64,000 nucleotides of DNA, taken from assembly GCA_035649635.1 (NCBI GenBank), contig DASRJE010000015.1, positions 62,001 through 126,000 on the forward strand, given 5' to 3'. Each line of letters opens with the position of its first letter. The first letter of the stretch is position 1. Below the pieces are notes generated by a model. The model ran no database searches. It saw nothing but the letters and a program-made list of their open reading frames with translations, and had not been told where the DNA came from. Below, piece by piece: positions 17,285-25,528 of this stretch. Origin of the DNA: Gp6-AA40 sp035649635 (lineage in GTDB: Bacteria; Acidobacteriota; Vicinamibacteria; Vicinamibacterales; UBA2999). Position numbers and translations under genes: made by a program.

Positions 17285-17785
17285 TTGCCGTCGAGATCTC
17301 GTGCCGTTCGTTCACTGCCATGGGTCGTTCTCTCATCGACCTGTGGGTTCATCCTTTTCACCATCACGCGTCTCGCGTCTGCCGCACCCGCAGAACCAGC
17401 CGCGGCCCTCGTCGAGCGGATCCAGTTCGTCGTCGATCGATTGCGAGGTGAACTCGGTATACCCGAACGCGTGCGCGTGTCGGTTCACGCGCATGTGGCG
17501 CTCATCGTCTCTGTCGAAGCGCCGCTGGATCAGGAAGAGCCGTTCCGTCTTGCGATTGAAGATCGTTTCCTCGCTCGATTGAGCTCAGAGGAACTCGATG
17601 CCGCGATGGCGCACGAGTTGGGTCATGTGTGGGTGTTCACCCATCACCCGTACCTTCAGACAGAAAAGCTCGCCAACCAGATCGCGATGCGAGTCGTCAC
17701 CCGAGACAGTCTGGTGAGCGTGTACCACAAGCTATGGGCACACGGTGGTACTAAGGGCGATCTCACAACGTTCCTAGGCCCCTGA
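17285..17785 (+). CDS. Small exported HExxH protein (metallopeptidase-like)
   Basis: 166 aa from a TTG codon. A hydrophobic segment ending 'LASAAPAEP' looks like a signal peptide. Residues ~115-135 contain 'AMAHELGHVW', an HExxH zinc motif as in M48/M56 peptidases, preceded by 'LSSEELDAAM' as in M48 enzymes. A possible third ligand is the Glu in 'TEKLANQIA'. At ~135 mature residues it is much shorter than typical M48 enzymes, so it may be a minimal or inactive version. The start is uncertain because no ATG precedes the signal sequence. Confidence 0.6.
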   Translation: MPSRSRAVRSLPWVVLSSTCGFILFTITRLASAAPAEPAAALVERIQFVVDRLRGELGIPERVRVSVHAHVALIVSVEAPLDQEEPFRLAIEDRFLARLSSEELDAAMAHELGHVWVFTHHPYLQTEKLANQIAMRVVTRDSLVSVYHKLWAHGGTKGDLTTFLGP

Positions 17786-18295
17786 CATTCATGCGAGTGC
17801 GACGCACGCTTGCTCGATTTGGAGTCGTTACTGAGTACGAGACGACCTGAAAGTTGCTCCCGCCGCGGTGGTACATGCTCGATTCCTCGAGCACGATCAA
17901 TGTGAGTCAGACTCAGAAGTCACTGGGCGACGAGTTGCCGCCTGCCGTCGTGTCAACGGTCGTGCACTAAGAAAGTCAACTCGGTACTCGCTCGCACTTC
18001 ACCCCTCGTGTCTTTTGGGCGACCGACCTTAACAGATCGGAACTGCCAAAGCGGAGTGCGTGGCTCCCCGTACAAGATGTGCTCCCTCGTGAGTTGCCAC
18101 GATTGGCCGAGGTCCATTTGTAAGCATTGCCATCGTCGGGTAATTCCGATGCCTTGGTTTTTCACAATCAGGCTCGGCACTTGTGGCCGTTTCGCGCGAT
18201 TAGGGCCTTTTCCGCAGAACGATATCAGGCAATACCTCAAATCGAACCGTGATGGCCCCGAGGTTGCACGATCGCGCGGCTGGCAAGGCCGACAA
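17786..18295. other. Intergenic stretch without a convincing gene
   Basis: About 510 bases. A short frame (17872-17967) reads a protein-like tail ('MLDSSSTINVSQTQKSLGDE' and on to a TAA), but it has no start signal and may be a gene remnant. Further on, the frame of the next gene stays open from 18008, with Cys/His/Arg-rich composition unlike protein from this genome. I call nothing coding here. Confidence 0.4.
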
Positions 18296-18802
18296 ATGCA
18301 GCGAGTATCCATCGTAGACAAACCGGAATGGTCGAGCCTTGACCGCGGATTCGGCGTGCCGAGAGTCGGTGTCAGACGAATCAACGATCGCAGCCTTTGG
18401 ACCGGGCGCACCACCTCATCCGACCTACGCATCTCAATCAGCTCGGATACCGATATCGTGATCGCGCGGCAGCAGGGGAAAGCGCTCGCGATCGCGATGA
18501 ACTTCTCGCTCACCGATTCTGCCTTCATCGCGACGACCGTTTCGGAATTGGCCCGTGCGCTCCTCTCCCACACGGTCCGGGGAGAAATCTGGTTGCACCA
18601 GGTCTACGAGGCCCAGCGTGTCGGCGTCATCATCGTTGCGCGCGATCCGATCGCGCGAGACGCCGCGAACGACTGCCGCAGCGGAGGCACTCCCGCTCTC
18701 GCCCTTCCCGACGTCTTCCGCCTGGTCGATGACTTCCACATTGGTTTCGAGGCCGGCCAGGGCACCACGATCACGGCGACGAAGTGGTGTCGTCGACGCT
18801 AA
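18296..18802 (+). CDS. Degenerate RsbT paralogue, probably without kinase activity
   Basis: 168 aa from ATG 18296 (GTG 18356 also possible). Residues ~46-168 align with RsbT of the operon at 14 kb: 'SSDTDIVIARQQGKALAIAM', 'TTVSELARALLSH', and an almost identical end 'GQGTTITATKWCRRR'. The ATP-site residues are gone: N-box Asn is Ala88, G1 'DRGPG' reads 'ARDPIAR', and G2 'GGLGLGLP' reads 'GGTPALALP'. The frame is nevertheless intact, and the gene is followed 22 bases later by a regulator that duplicates the stressosome output regulator. A binding-only decoy or adaptor is a plausible role; a decaying duplicate is the alternative. Confidence 0.7.
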   Translation: MQRVSIVDKPEWSSLDRGFGVPRVGVRRINDRSLWTGRTTSSDLRISISSDTDIVIARQQGKALAIAMNFSLTDSAFIATTVSELARALLSHTVRGEIWLHQVYEAQRVGVIIVARDPIARDAANDCRSGGTPALALPDVFRLVDDFHIGFEAGQGTTITATKWCRRR

Positions 18803-18824
18803 ACCGGAATCACTGGAGGCTTCA

Positions 18825-19457
18825 ATGTTGAATCGGGTTCTCATCGCCGACGATCATGCGCTGGTACGAGAGGGGATCGGCATCCTGATCACGCGCGGCG
18901 GCTTCAACGTGGTGGCCGAAGCGTCCAACGGGCAGGAAGCGCTCACGCACGCCTCGAATCACCAGCCCGACATGGCCGTTCTCGACATGAGCATGCCGAT
19001 CATGAACGGTCTCGAGACCGCCCAGGAGCTGCGGCGGTTATCACCCCGCACGAAGTCGATCGTGCTCTCACGGCATGACGGCGTTGATTACGTGCTCGCC
19101 GCCATGCGGGCCGGCATCAAGGGCTACGTTTTGAAGTCGCAGTCCGTTGTCGAGCTCCTCCAGGCATTGAATGACGTCTCGACCGGAGGCTTCTACCTGA
19201 GTCCCGGCGTCTCTGGGGTCGTGGTTGACGCGGTTCGGACGAAGTCCGCGGCGGTCGACGATCCGCTCACAGGTCGCGAGCGTCAGGTCCTCAAGCTGAT
19301 TGCGGAAGGCTACTCGACCAAGGAGTGCGCGACGATTCTTGGCGTCAGCGTCAAGACTGCCGATTCGCATCGCACGCGCCTCATGAGGAAACTGGCCATT
19401 CACGGCACCGCCGGACTCGTGCGCTACGCCGTTCGCCATCACATCGCCGAAGTCTGA
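18825..19457 (+). CDS. NarL/FixJ-family response regulator, paralogue of stressosome regulator
   Basis: 210 aa, ATG with GGAGG at 18815-18819. Receiver domain with D9/D10, phospho-acceptor D54 ('AVLDMSMPIMNG') and Lys in 'GYVLKSQS'; LuxR-type HTH with 'LTGRERQVLKLIAEGYSTKE' and 'VSVKTADSHRTRLMRKL'. Same length and very similar sequence to the regulator at 11763-12395 ('SRHD' versus 'TRHD', 'YLSPGVS' in both, 'AGLVRY' in both). It follows the pseudo-RsbT gene as a two-gene unit with no kinase beside it, so its phosphodonor may be the kinase of the stressosome operon. Confidence 0.92.
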   Translation: MLNRVLIADDHALVREGIGILITRGGFNVVAEASNGQEALTHASNHQPDMAVLDMSMPIMNGLETAQELRRLSPRTKSIVLSRHDGVDYVLAAMRAGIKGYVLKSQSVVELLQALNDVSTGGFYLSPGVSGVVVDAVRTKSAAVDDPLTGRERQVLKLIAEGYSTKECATILGVSVKTADSHRTRLMRKLAIHGTAGLVRYAVRHHIAEV

Positions 19458-19569
19458 ACGACTTCGGCGTTCCGACTGCACATAGGCCGCCTACGGCCAT
19501 CGCCGCTTTTGTGTGCGCACACCACACGCGCACGCACGATCCCTTGCCTCGGCATAGACGCATCGCTCG

Positions 19570-19734
19570 TCAGCCACTGGAATCCTTCGCGGTCTTGGTG
19601 CCGCCTATCACGAAGATGACCGCTCCCGCTAAAGCGAGAACAATCTTCCAGGCGTCGATGCCAAAGAATGTGGCGCCGCTGGCGCTTACCGCCAGCGCCG
19701 CGGCGACGATGAAACCCGCAAGCGCCTTTTGCAT
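19570..19734 (-). CDS. Small two-helix membrane protein
   Basis: A 54-codon frame with typical codon use: 'MQKALAGFIVAAALAVSASG' forms a first helix, then 'FFGIDAWKIVLALAGAVIFV' a second, and a polar tail 'GGTKTAKDSSG'. No good Shine-Dalgarno sequence was seen, and it lies alone between a plus-strand regulator and a plus-strand RodZ-like gene. The hydrophobic pattern and Lys-containing ends favour a real small membrane protein. Family not recognised. Confidence 0.5.
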   Translation of the reverse strand: MQKALAGFIVAAALAVSASGATFFGIDAWKIVLALAGAVIFVIGGTKTAKDSSG

Positions 19735-20011
19735 CTGGTAGTCAGCATCTCATCGTTGCGGTTGGGGGAGAACCCCTGAACAAATCAGACCCAAGAGCCG
19801 ACACTACCTGTAGGTGGCGGTGCAGTTGTGAGAATCATATAAATGCCTGACCTCATCAGGCGCTAAGAAGGGCCACTGCCGAGGTTTTGCTCGGGAAAAC
19901 ACCGGAGCTGAAGCGCTCGACTTTGGACCGTGGAGAGCGCAAAATTACGTACTTCGGCATTAGTTAAGCCACCACAAGCCAAACGAGGAACAGCCGGGGG
20001 GAAGTCGAACC

Positions 20012-21913
20012 ATGGCGGGACAGACCGACCAGCCGCAGCCACCGCAGACCGGTAACACGCCGGTTCCAGATCTCATTGAACGTTACCGACTGCGGCGGGA
20101 CGCCTGGATTGCTCAGGCCGATGAACTGGCGCGTCTCCGTGACGAAGTCCGTAGTTCAGCGGAGCGCGAGGCGATGGAAATCGTTACCGCGGCCCGTCGC
20201 GACGTACGTAAGGTGATCATGGAGGCTCGCAGGGAGCTTCTCGTGCTCTCTGCTCAAGTACAGGCCGCTCTCGGCGATTCGAGCGCGAAGACAGATCCGA
20301 CCATCCTCCTCAACAAAGCCGGGATCACCTCCGAATCGGCTGTGCGGGCACTGACGGGTTCGACGGATATATTTGCTCCAGAGGATGCCGTCAACGAGAT
20401 CCTGAGCGAAGTCCAGGACGATATGACGGCTCTCGCGGAGGATGCGAAGACACTTCCTCTCAAGGCCGTTCCTGCAGTCCGCCAGATTGGGCCTTCGGCG
20501 TCGATACCCTCACCAAGCGCACTGCCACCGTCACGGCCAGCACCGATTCCACCCCCGTCTCCGTGGCCCGCGTCTCTGCAACCCGACATCACGCCAGTGA
20601 TGGAGACAATACCGGAGCCGGAGCCCTTTGTCGCGCCAGTCGAGTTCCCGGACCTCAGTGAATCGGTGTCAAAGGCCATGCTGGCCTCGCCGTTTCCAAG
20701 CGACGCGGTGGCTGTTCCCGTCGCACGAAGGCTCAGTACTTTCGTCGGTGCCTTGGTCGGTGTTGGTGTATTGTTCGTGAGTATCACTGTCTGGTGGGTG
20801 GCACACCGCAACACCGGAACCACGGAAGTGGCGAGTGGTGCGCCATCGACGACGCCAGGCCCCCCCACGTCCTCTCGTCCTACCGGGCAGCCCTCATCGC
20901 AGGCAGCTTCGACGGCGAAAACGACAGCAACGAATTCCGCGAACTTGTCGCTGATTGGGCAAGCTCTCCGTCAGGTGTGGGTGCGCACGACGATCGATGG
21001 GCAGGCTGATAACGGCCGCACGCTTGCCGCCGGTCAGATCCTTGATGTATCAGCCGAGGAAAGCATTTCCCTGCTGGTCGGTGATGCCGGTGCAATCGTC
21101 GTCTCTGTGAACAAGGGCGAGAAGCGGCCGCTTGGACGCGACGGTCAGGTGGTGACGCGGCAGTTTGCGGCGGAGAAGTCGGGAGCGCCTCGGTCCACTC
21201 CGACGCCTGCGCCCGCGACCCCTGCTCCAGAGCGGCCGGCAGCAACCCGTCCCGCCCCGCCAATAGCGTCCGCAGGTCCTGCTGTCGCGGCGCCAGTGCA
21301 AACACCTCGGTCGAGCCCGGCGCCGTCCGCGGGAATCGGTTCATTGCTGCCCACTGCTCCAACTCCAACGCCCGCGCCCGCACCGTCAGTCAATCAACTG
21401 GTGGCCAACCCACCGCAGCCGACCGCCCCTGGCGTTGTCAATCAACTGAGTGCGCCTCCGGCTGCCGCACTATCAGCCGCTCCCTCAGCCGCTCCCGCAG
21501 CCGCACCATCAGCCGCTCCCGCAGCCGCTCCAGCAGCGGTACCTTCTCCCAGTGGATCGCCTGCGACTGCCGTGGTCGCGGTCGCGCGTCAGTGGCTCGA
21601 CGCCTACCATCGTCAGGATCGGGCGGCCATGGCGGCGCTATCAACTGAGAACCTCCTGCTCGCCGATGAACGGCGCGCCGACGAGCGTTTTCCTCCGGGC
21701 CTTTCCGACGTGACACGCACGCTCGACCGCGTGAGCGTTCAAATTGCTGCCGACACGGCCGTGCTGACGGCGGTGATGATGGAGCAGTCAGGATCGGTTC
21801 CCTCGCCGCATGTCTCACCTATCTCCCAGGTCTGGGTGCTGGGGGCAGGGCAGTGGAAAGTGCGGCAGGCGCGATTCGTCAGCGAAGCACGACTCAATCA
21901 GGTCTTCAAATAA
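20012..21913 (+). CDS. Single-pass membrane protein: coiled coil, RodZ-like and NTF2-like domains
   Basis: 633 aa. Residues ~20-90 form a charged coiled coil ('YRLRRDAWIAQADELARLRD') like DivIVA/ATPase-stalk helices. A Pro/Ser linker, one helix at ~235-260 ('FVGALVGVGVLFVSITVWWV') and a second linker follow. Then comes a domain resembling the periplasmic end of RodZ (~315-385, 'VWVRTTIDGQADNGRTLAAG', 'GDAGAIVVSVNKGEKRPLG'), a long Ala/Pro linker with 'AAPS' repeats, and a C-terminal NTF2-like domain (~515-630, 'VARQWLDAYHRQDRAAMAAL', 'VWVLGAGQWKVRQARF'). It lacks the RodZ HTH. Likely an envelope scaffold; followed by two envelope-related genes on the same strand. Confidence 0.7.
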   Translation: MAGQTDQPQPPQTGNTPVPDLIERYRLRRDAWIAQADELARLRDEVRSSAEREAMEIVTAARRDVRKVIMEARRELLVLSAQVQAALGDSSAKTDPTILLNKAGITSESAVRALTGSTDIFAPEDAVNEILSEVQDDMTALAEDAKTLPLKAVPAVRQIGPSASIPSPSALPPSRPAPIPPPSPWPASLQPDITPVMETIPEPEPFVAPVEFPDLSESVSKAMLASPFPSDAVAVPVARRLSTFVGALVGVGVLFVSITVWWVAHRNTGTTEVASGAPSTTPGPPTSSRPTGQPSSQAASTAKTTATNSANLSLIGQALRQVWVRTTIDGQADNGRTLAAGQILDVSAEESISLLVGDAGAIVVSVNKGEKRPLGRDGQVVTRQFAAEKSGAPRSTPTPAPATPAPERPAATRPAPPIASAGPAVAAPVQTPRSSPAPSAGIGSLLPTAPTPTPAPAPSVNQLVANPPQPTAPGVVNQLSAPPAAALSAAPSAAPAAAPSAAPAAAPAAVPSPSGSPATAVVAVARQWLDAYHRQDRAAMAALSTENLLLADERRADERFPPGLSDVTRTLDRVSVQIAADTAVLTAVMMEQSGSVPSPHVSPISQVWVLGAGQWKVRQARFVSEARLNQVFK

Positions 21914-22003
21914 CCCGATGGGTTGAGTTCAAGGACGGCCGTCTCTATCTGAGTGGTCCATCGATTCGGCTGCTCGCCCCCGGCCGTATAATCGAATTCA
22001 ACT

Positions 22004-23140
22004 GTGTCCTCACCTTTCGACGACCACATCCGCGCGGTGTTAGACCGCCTGCGGGTCACATTGGGCGGTCAACTCGAAGCAGAGGTAGCAGCATCGACCG
22101 GCGACCTCGTTCGAGCCGTCGCTGACGAGCATCGGCAGGCGCTCATCGAGGCAACGGAGCGAACTGCGACCGAGACCCGGCTGGAAGCCGAGCAGCACCT
22201 GACGGTAGTTCGGGGCGAGTTCGACCGGCACCGAGAAAACCTCGAACGCCATAACGAAGGCCTCCAGCAGCAGAACGGCGCTCTCCTTCAGGAGAAAGAA
22301 GAGCTGCGACGCGAGAAGGAAGACGTCCAGCAAGGCGCCGCTTCCGAGATTGCAGGACTCGAGCGCGCTCTCGGCGAGGCGCGCGACGAACTTGAAACCG
22401 CGCGGCGAAACCTCGATGACGCGCAAAGCGTTCATGATTCGCTACGATTTCAACTCGAAGAGATCAGACAGGAGCACGAGCGCCGCACGCGAGAACTGCA
22501 GGATGCGATCGAGCGCGCCGGTCGCGAAGCGGAGCAGACACGCTCGGATGCTGATGCATCCACCCGAGAGCTGGAGACGATCAGAGCGAGGCTTGCGCAG
22601 ACTACGCGTCTGACATCGGCGTTGCGGACGCTCGACGAAGCCACCTCGCTCGGCGACATTCTCGACCATCTCGCGCACTCAGCGTGTCAGGAATCCGGCC
22701 GCACTGCCGTGTTTCTCGTCAACGGCCAGAAGCTCCGTGGCTGGCGTGCATTGGGGTTCGAGAACGGTGACCCGATCGTCGGATCCGATTTCGAGCCGGT
22801 TGGGGCGGGTGTCGTGGGACGGGCCGCACGATTGGCAGCCAGCCAGCGGCATCGAAATGGCGATAACGCGCGTCTGCCTTCATTTGCTTCCGCCGCCGCC
22901 GGACCACGGGACGCAGTCGCTCTGCCGGTTCAGGTCGGTGGCTCGGTTATTGCCGTGCTGTATGCCGATTCGGCGAGAACCGATACACCGGAAGACCCTG
23001 AATGGCTGGATACGATCGACACGATGACGAAGCACGCGGGGCGAGCCCTGGAGGCGATGACGGTCCGCCAGGCGGCCGCTCTCTGGACACCACGCCACGG
23101 AGCGAAGCGCCGCTCACAAGCGGGTGGCGAACGATCATAG
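22004..23140 (+). CDS. Coiled-coil protein with C-terminal GAF domain
   Basis: 378 aa, GTG start. Residues ~20-205 are almost continuous charged coiled coil ('EELRREKEDVQ', 'ELETARRNLDDAQ'). Residues ~210-360 read as a GAF domain ('LTSALRTLDEATSLGDILDH', 'RTAVFLVNG', 'AVALPVQVGGSVIAVLYADS', 'KHAGRALEAM'). No kinase, cyclase or phosphatase domain follows, so it may be a scaffold or sensor partner. It sits 11 bases before the transglycosylase gene and may be co-transcribed with it. Confidence 0.72.
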   Translation: MSSPFDDHIRAVLDRLRVTLGGQLEAEVAASTGDLVRAVADEHRQALIEATERTATETRLEAEQHLTVVRGEFDRHRENLERHNEGLQQQNGALLQEKEELRREKEDVQQGAASEIAGLERALGEARDELETARRNLDDAQSVHDSLRFQLEEIRQEHERRTRELQDAIERAGREAEQTRSDADASTRELETIRARLAQTTRLTSALRTLDEATSLGDILDHLAHSACQESGRTAVFLVNGQKLRGWRALGFENGDPIVGSDFEPVGAGVVGRAARLAASQRHRNGDNARLPSFASAAAGPRDAVALPVQVGGSVIAVLYADSARTDTPEDPEWLDTIDTMTKHAGRALEAMTVRQAAALWTPRHGAKRRSQAGGERS

Positions 23141-23151
23141 GTAGGAACGGA

Positions 23152-25371
23152 ATGAAGAAGTTCGTCGTCCTCCTGCTTGGCCTCGTGATCGGCTCGATTG
23201 GCTATGCCATCGCGCAACAGCCGCTCGAGACACCTGATCTGGTTCCACCGACGCCAGTGGCCCTGGTGGCCACCGATCACTTTCCACTTCCGAAAGACCT
23301 CTCACTGTACTGGTTCGTCCCCGGCGCGGGTCGAGCTACGACCGCCGCGAAACCTGACAGCTCGATTACGAGCCTGGCACGTGGCGCGAAGGCGATTGCC
23401 GACGGCGAATACGCGAATGGTCTTGCTTTGGTCAGCCGCTCGGATCTGAGCGCGACCAGCCTCAATAACTATGCAAGGTACTACCAGGCAACCGCGCTCC
23501 AGGGCCTGTCGCGTCTCGCTGAAGCCGACACGGTTCTCACGGCGCTCGTGGCGAGCGCGCCGGAAGGCGCGTTGGGTGAAGCCGCAAAACAAAAGCTTGC
23601 CGAAGTGTTGCTGGCGCGCCCCGACGCGACGCGCGCAGAGCAGTTGCTTCGCGGCATTACCTCCGGCTCCAAGGGCGCGTCCGACGATGTGTGGATGTTG
23701 CTGGGGCAGGTCGAAGAAGCACTGAATCATCGCGACCACGCCATCGAGGCATATCGCAAGGTCTATTACAGCTTTCCTCTCGGTGGCCGCGTCGCCGATG
23801 CGAAGACCGGACTCGATCGCCTTCAGAGTCCAGTCGGTGTGGCCGGTGGCGCGCCAGTGGCAGAGGAGTTGGCCCGAGCGGAACGACTGTTCACAGGCCG
23901 GCGTTGGGCTGAAGCTCGGGTCGCGCTCGAGCCGCTGGTCAATGTGGTTTCCGATGACGATCGCGAGCTGGTATCGCTGCACCTTGCCGAATCCGATTTC
24001 CATCTCGGTCGTCATCGCCCTGCGCGCGATCGGTTGAAACAACATCTCGAAAGTCCATCGCGGGGACCCGAGGCACGCTACTACTACCTGAGCGCCGTCC
24101 GTGGCCTGGGAGACCGCACCACCTTCGTGAGCCTCGGACGCGAACTCGTCAAGGATCATCCCGCCTCGCCGTGGGCCGCCGAGACGCTCGATGACCTGGC
24201 GTCCTACTACGTCGTCGACGATCAGGATGACAAGGCCGACGAGGTCTTTCGCGAACTGCTCGATCGTTTTCCGCGCCATCGGTACGCCGAGCGCGCCGCG
24301 TGGAAAGTGGGGTGGGCCGCGTATCGAAACCGGAAGTTCGCTGAGACGGCACGGGTCTTCGAATCCGCGGCGGTCGCGTTCCCGCGAGCGGATTACCGGC
24401 CGGCCTGGATCTATTGGTCAGGGCGCGCGCGCGATCGCATGGGCGACGCCGCAGGCGCCCTCGCGCGTTACCGCCTGGCCGTGATCGACTACGGCAACTC
24501 GTACTACGGCCGTCTCGCATCGCGTCTGATTAGCTCGCGCCCGGGCGCGGAGGCAGCCGCACCGACGCCGGCCCGGGCGGTCACCGCACCTGCGACGAGC
24601 AGTGCGCCCCCGACAGAGCCGCTCATGCGCGCCCTCATGACGGCGGGACTGTTCGATGACGCCTTGAAGGAGGTGCAGTACGCGCAGCGGACATGGGGCG
24701 ACTCGCCGGCGCTCCAGGCGACCTCTGCGTGGATTCGGGCCCAACAGGCGAAGGAGCTTCGCGCCGATGAGCGTTTCGCCGCGCTCCGTGGGTCCATCAC
24801 GACCATGCGTCGGGCGTATCCGCAGTTCCTTTCGGCAGAGGGCGAAACGCTGCCAACCGAGGTGCTGCGTGTCATTTTTCCGCTCGACTACTGGGATCTG
24901 ATCGAAAAGTACTCCACGGCCAAGAACCTCGATCCGTATCTGGTGTCGGCGCTGATGGCGCAGGAGTCGACGTTTACTCCTGAAATTCGATCGTCGGCCA
25001 ACGCGCGCGGACTGATGCAGGTCATGCCGGGCACCGGTCGCCTCTACGCCCGGAAGCTGGGCATTCGTCCGTTCACGACGGCCTCCTTGTCGCAGCCGGA
25101 AACGAACGTGCGGATCGGCACTCAGTATTTCAAGGACCTCGTCGACAGGTTCGGCGGAATCCACTATGCGCTCGCGAGCTACAACGCCGGCGATGCGCGT
25201 GTGGCAGAGTGGATCAAGGAAGCGCCGGATCTTGCGCAGGACGAGTTCATCGACAACATCCCGTTCCCCGAGACTCAGAACTACGTGAAGCGAATCCTGG
25301 GCACGACGGAAGACTATCGACGCCTTTACGGAACCAGCCTGACGGCGAGCCGACGGCCGACGGCTGATTGA
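23152..25371 (+). CDS. SLT70-like soluble lytic transglycosylase with TPR-type repeats
   Basis: 739 aa. A signal peptide ('FVVLLLGLVIGSIGYAIAQQ') exports it to the periplasm. Residues ~60-560 are helical TPR-like repeats ('ARYYQATALQGLSRLAEADT', 'VWMLLGQVEEALNHRDHAIE'). The SLT domain (~595-720) has the catalytic Glu in 'LMAQESTFTPE', 'ARGLMQVMPGTG', 'NVRIGTQYFKDLV', 'YALASYNAGDARV' and 'NYVKRILG'. It should cleave peptidoglycan glycan strands to 1,6-anhydro-muropeptides. ATG 23152 is chosen for its signal sequence and AGGA upstream. Confidence 0.93.
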   Translation: MKKFVVLLLGLVIGSIGYAIAQQPLETPDLVPPTPVALVATDHFPLPKDLSLYWFVPGAGRATTAAKPDSSITSLARGAKAIADGEYANGLALVSRSDLSATSLNNYARYYQATALQGLSRLAEADTVLTALVASAPEGALGEAAKQKLAEVLLARPDATRAEQLLRGITSGSKGASDDVWMLLGQVEEALNHRDHAIEAYRKVYYSFPLGGRVADAKTGLDRLQSPVGVAGGAPVAEELARAERLFTGRRWAEARVALEPLVNVVSDDDRELVSLHLAESDFHLGRHRPARDRLKQHLESPSRGPEARYYYLSAVRGLGDRTTFVSLGRELVKDHPASPWAAETLDDLASYYVVDDQDDKADEVFRELLDRFPRHRYAERAAWKVGWAAYRNRKFAETARVFESAAVAFPRADYRPAWIYWSGRARDRMGDAAGALARYRLAVIDYGNSYYGRLASRLISSRPGAEAAAPTPARAVTAPATSSAPPTEPLMRALMTAGLFDDALKEVQYAQRTWGDSPALQATSAWIRAQQAKELRADERFAALRGSITTMRRAYPQFLSAEGETLPTEVLRVIFPLDYWDLIEKYSTAKNLDPYLVSALMAQESTFTPEIRSSANARGLMQVMPGTGRLYARKLGIRPFTTASLSQPETNVRIGTQYFKDLVDRFGGIHYALASYNAGDARVAEWIKEAPDLAQDEFIDNIPFPETQNYVKRILGTTEDYRRLYGTSLTASRRPTAD

Positions 25372-25372
25372 T

Positions 25373-25464
25373 GACTCGCGAGGCTCCGCCTCAGATCCGC
25401 GAGCTCCGTCGTGTCCGGCTTCAGCCGGACCAATGCTCGCGGACGCTGGTCCGCCTCGCGAGTC
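25373..25464. repeat. Nested intergenic inverted repeats
   Basis: GACTCGCGAGGC (25373-25384) pairs perfectly with GCCTCGCGAGTC (25453-25464). Inside lies a second stem, GTCCGGCT (25413-25420) with AGCCGGAC (25423-25430). The inner GTCCGGC...GCCGGAC type recurs near 41501-41522. REP-like, and it may also end the transglycosylase transcript. Confidence 0.6.
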
Positions 25465-25528
25465 ACAGTGTTGGCTTTGCCCGCGCTCTGCGCGGGCGTG
25501 CCGTCTTGACCGAGGAAAATTGCCTCAA

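Noticed and set aside
18008..18295. Longer start for the RsbT-like protein
   Set aside because: The first ~96 residues are Cys/His/Trp/Arg-rich, unlike coding sequence of this genome, and precede the RsbT similarity.
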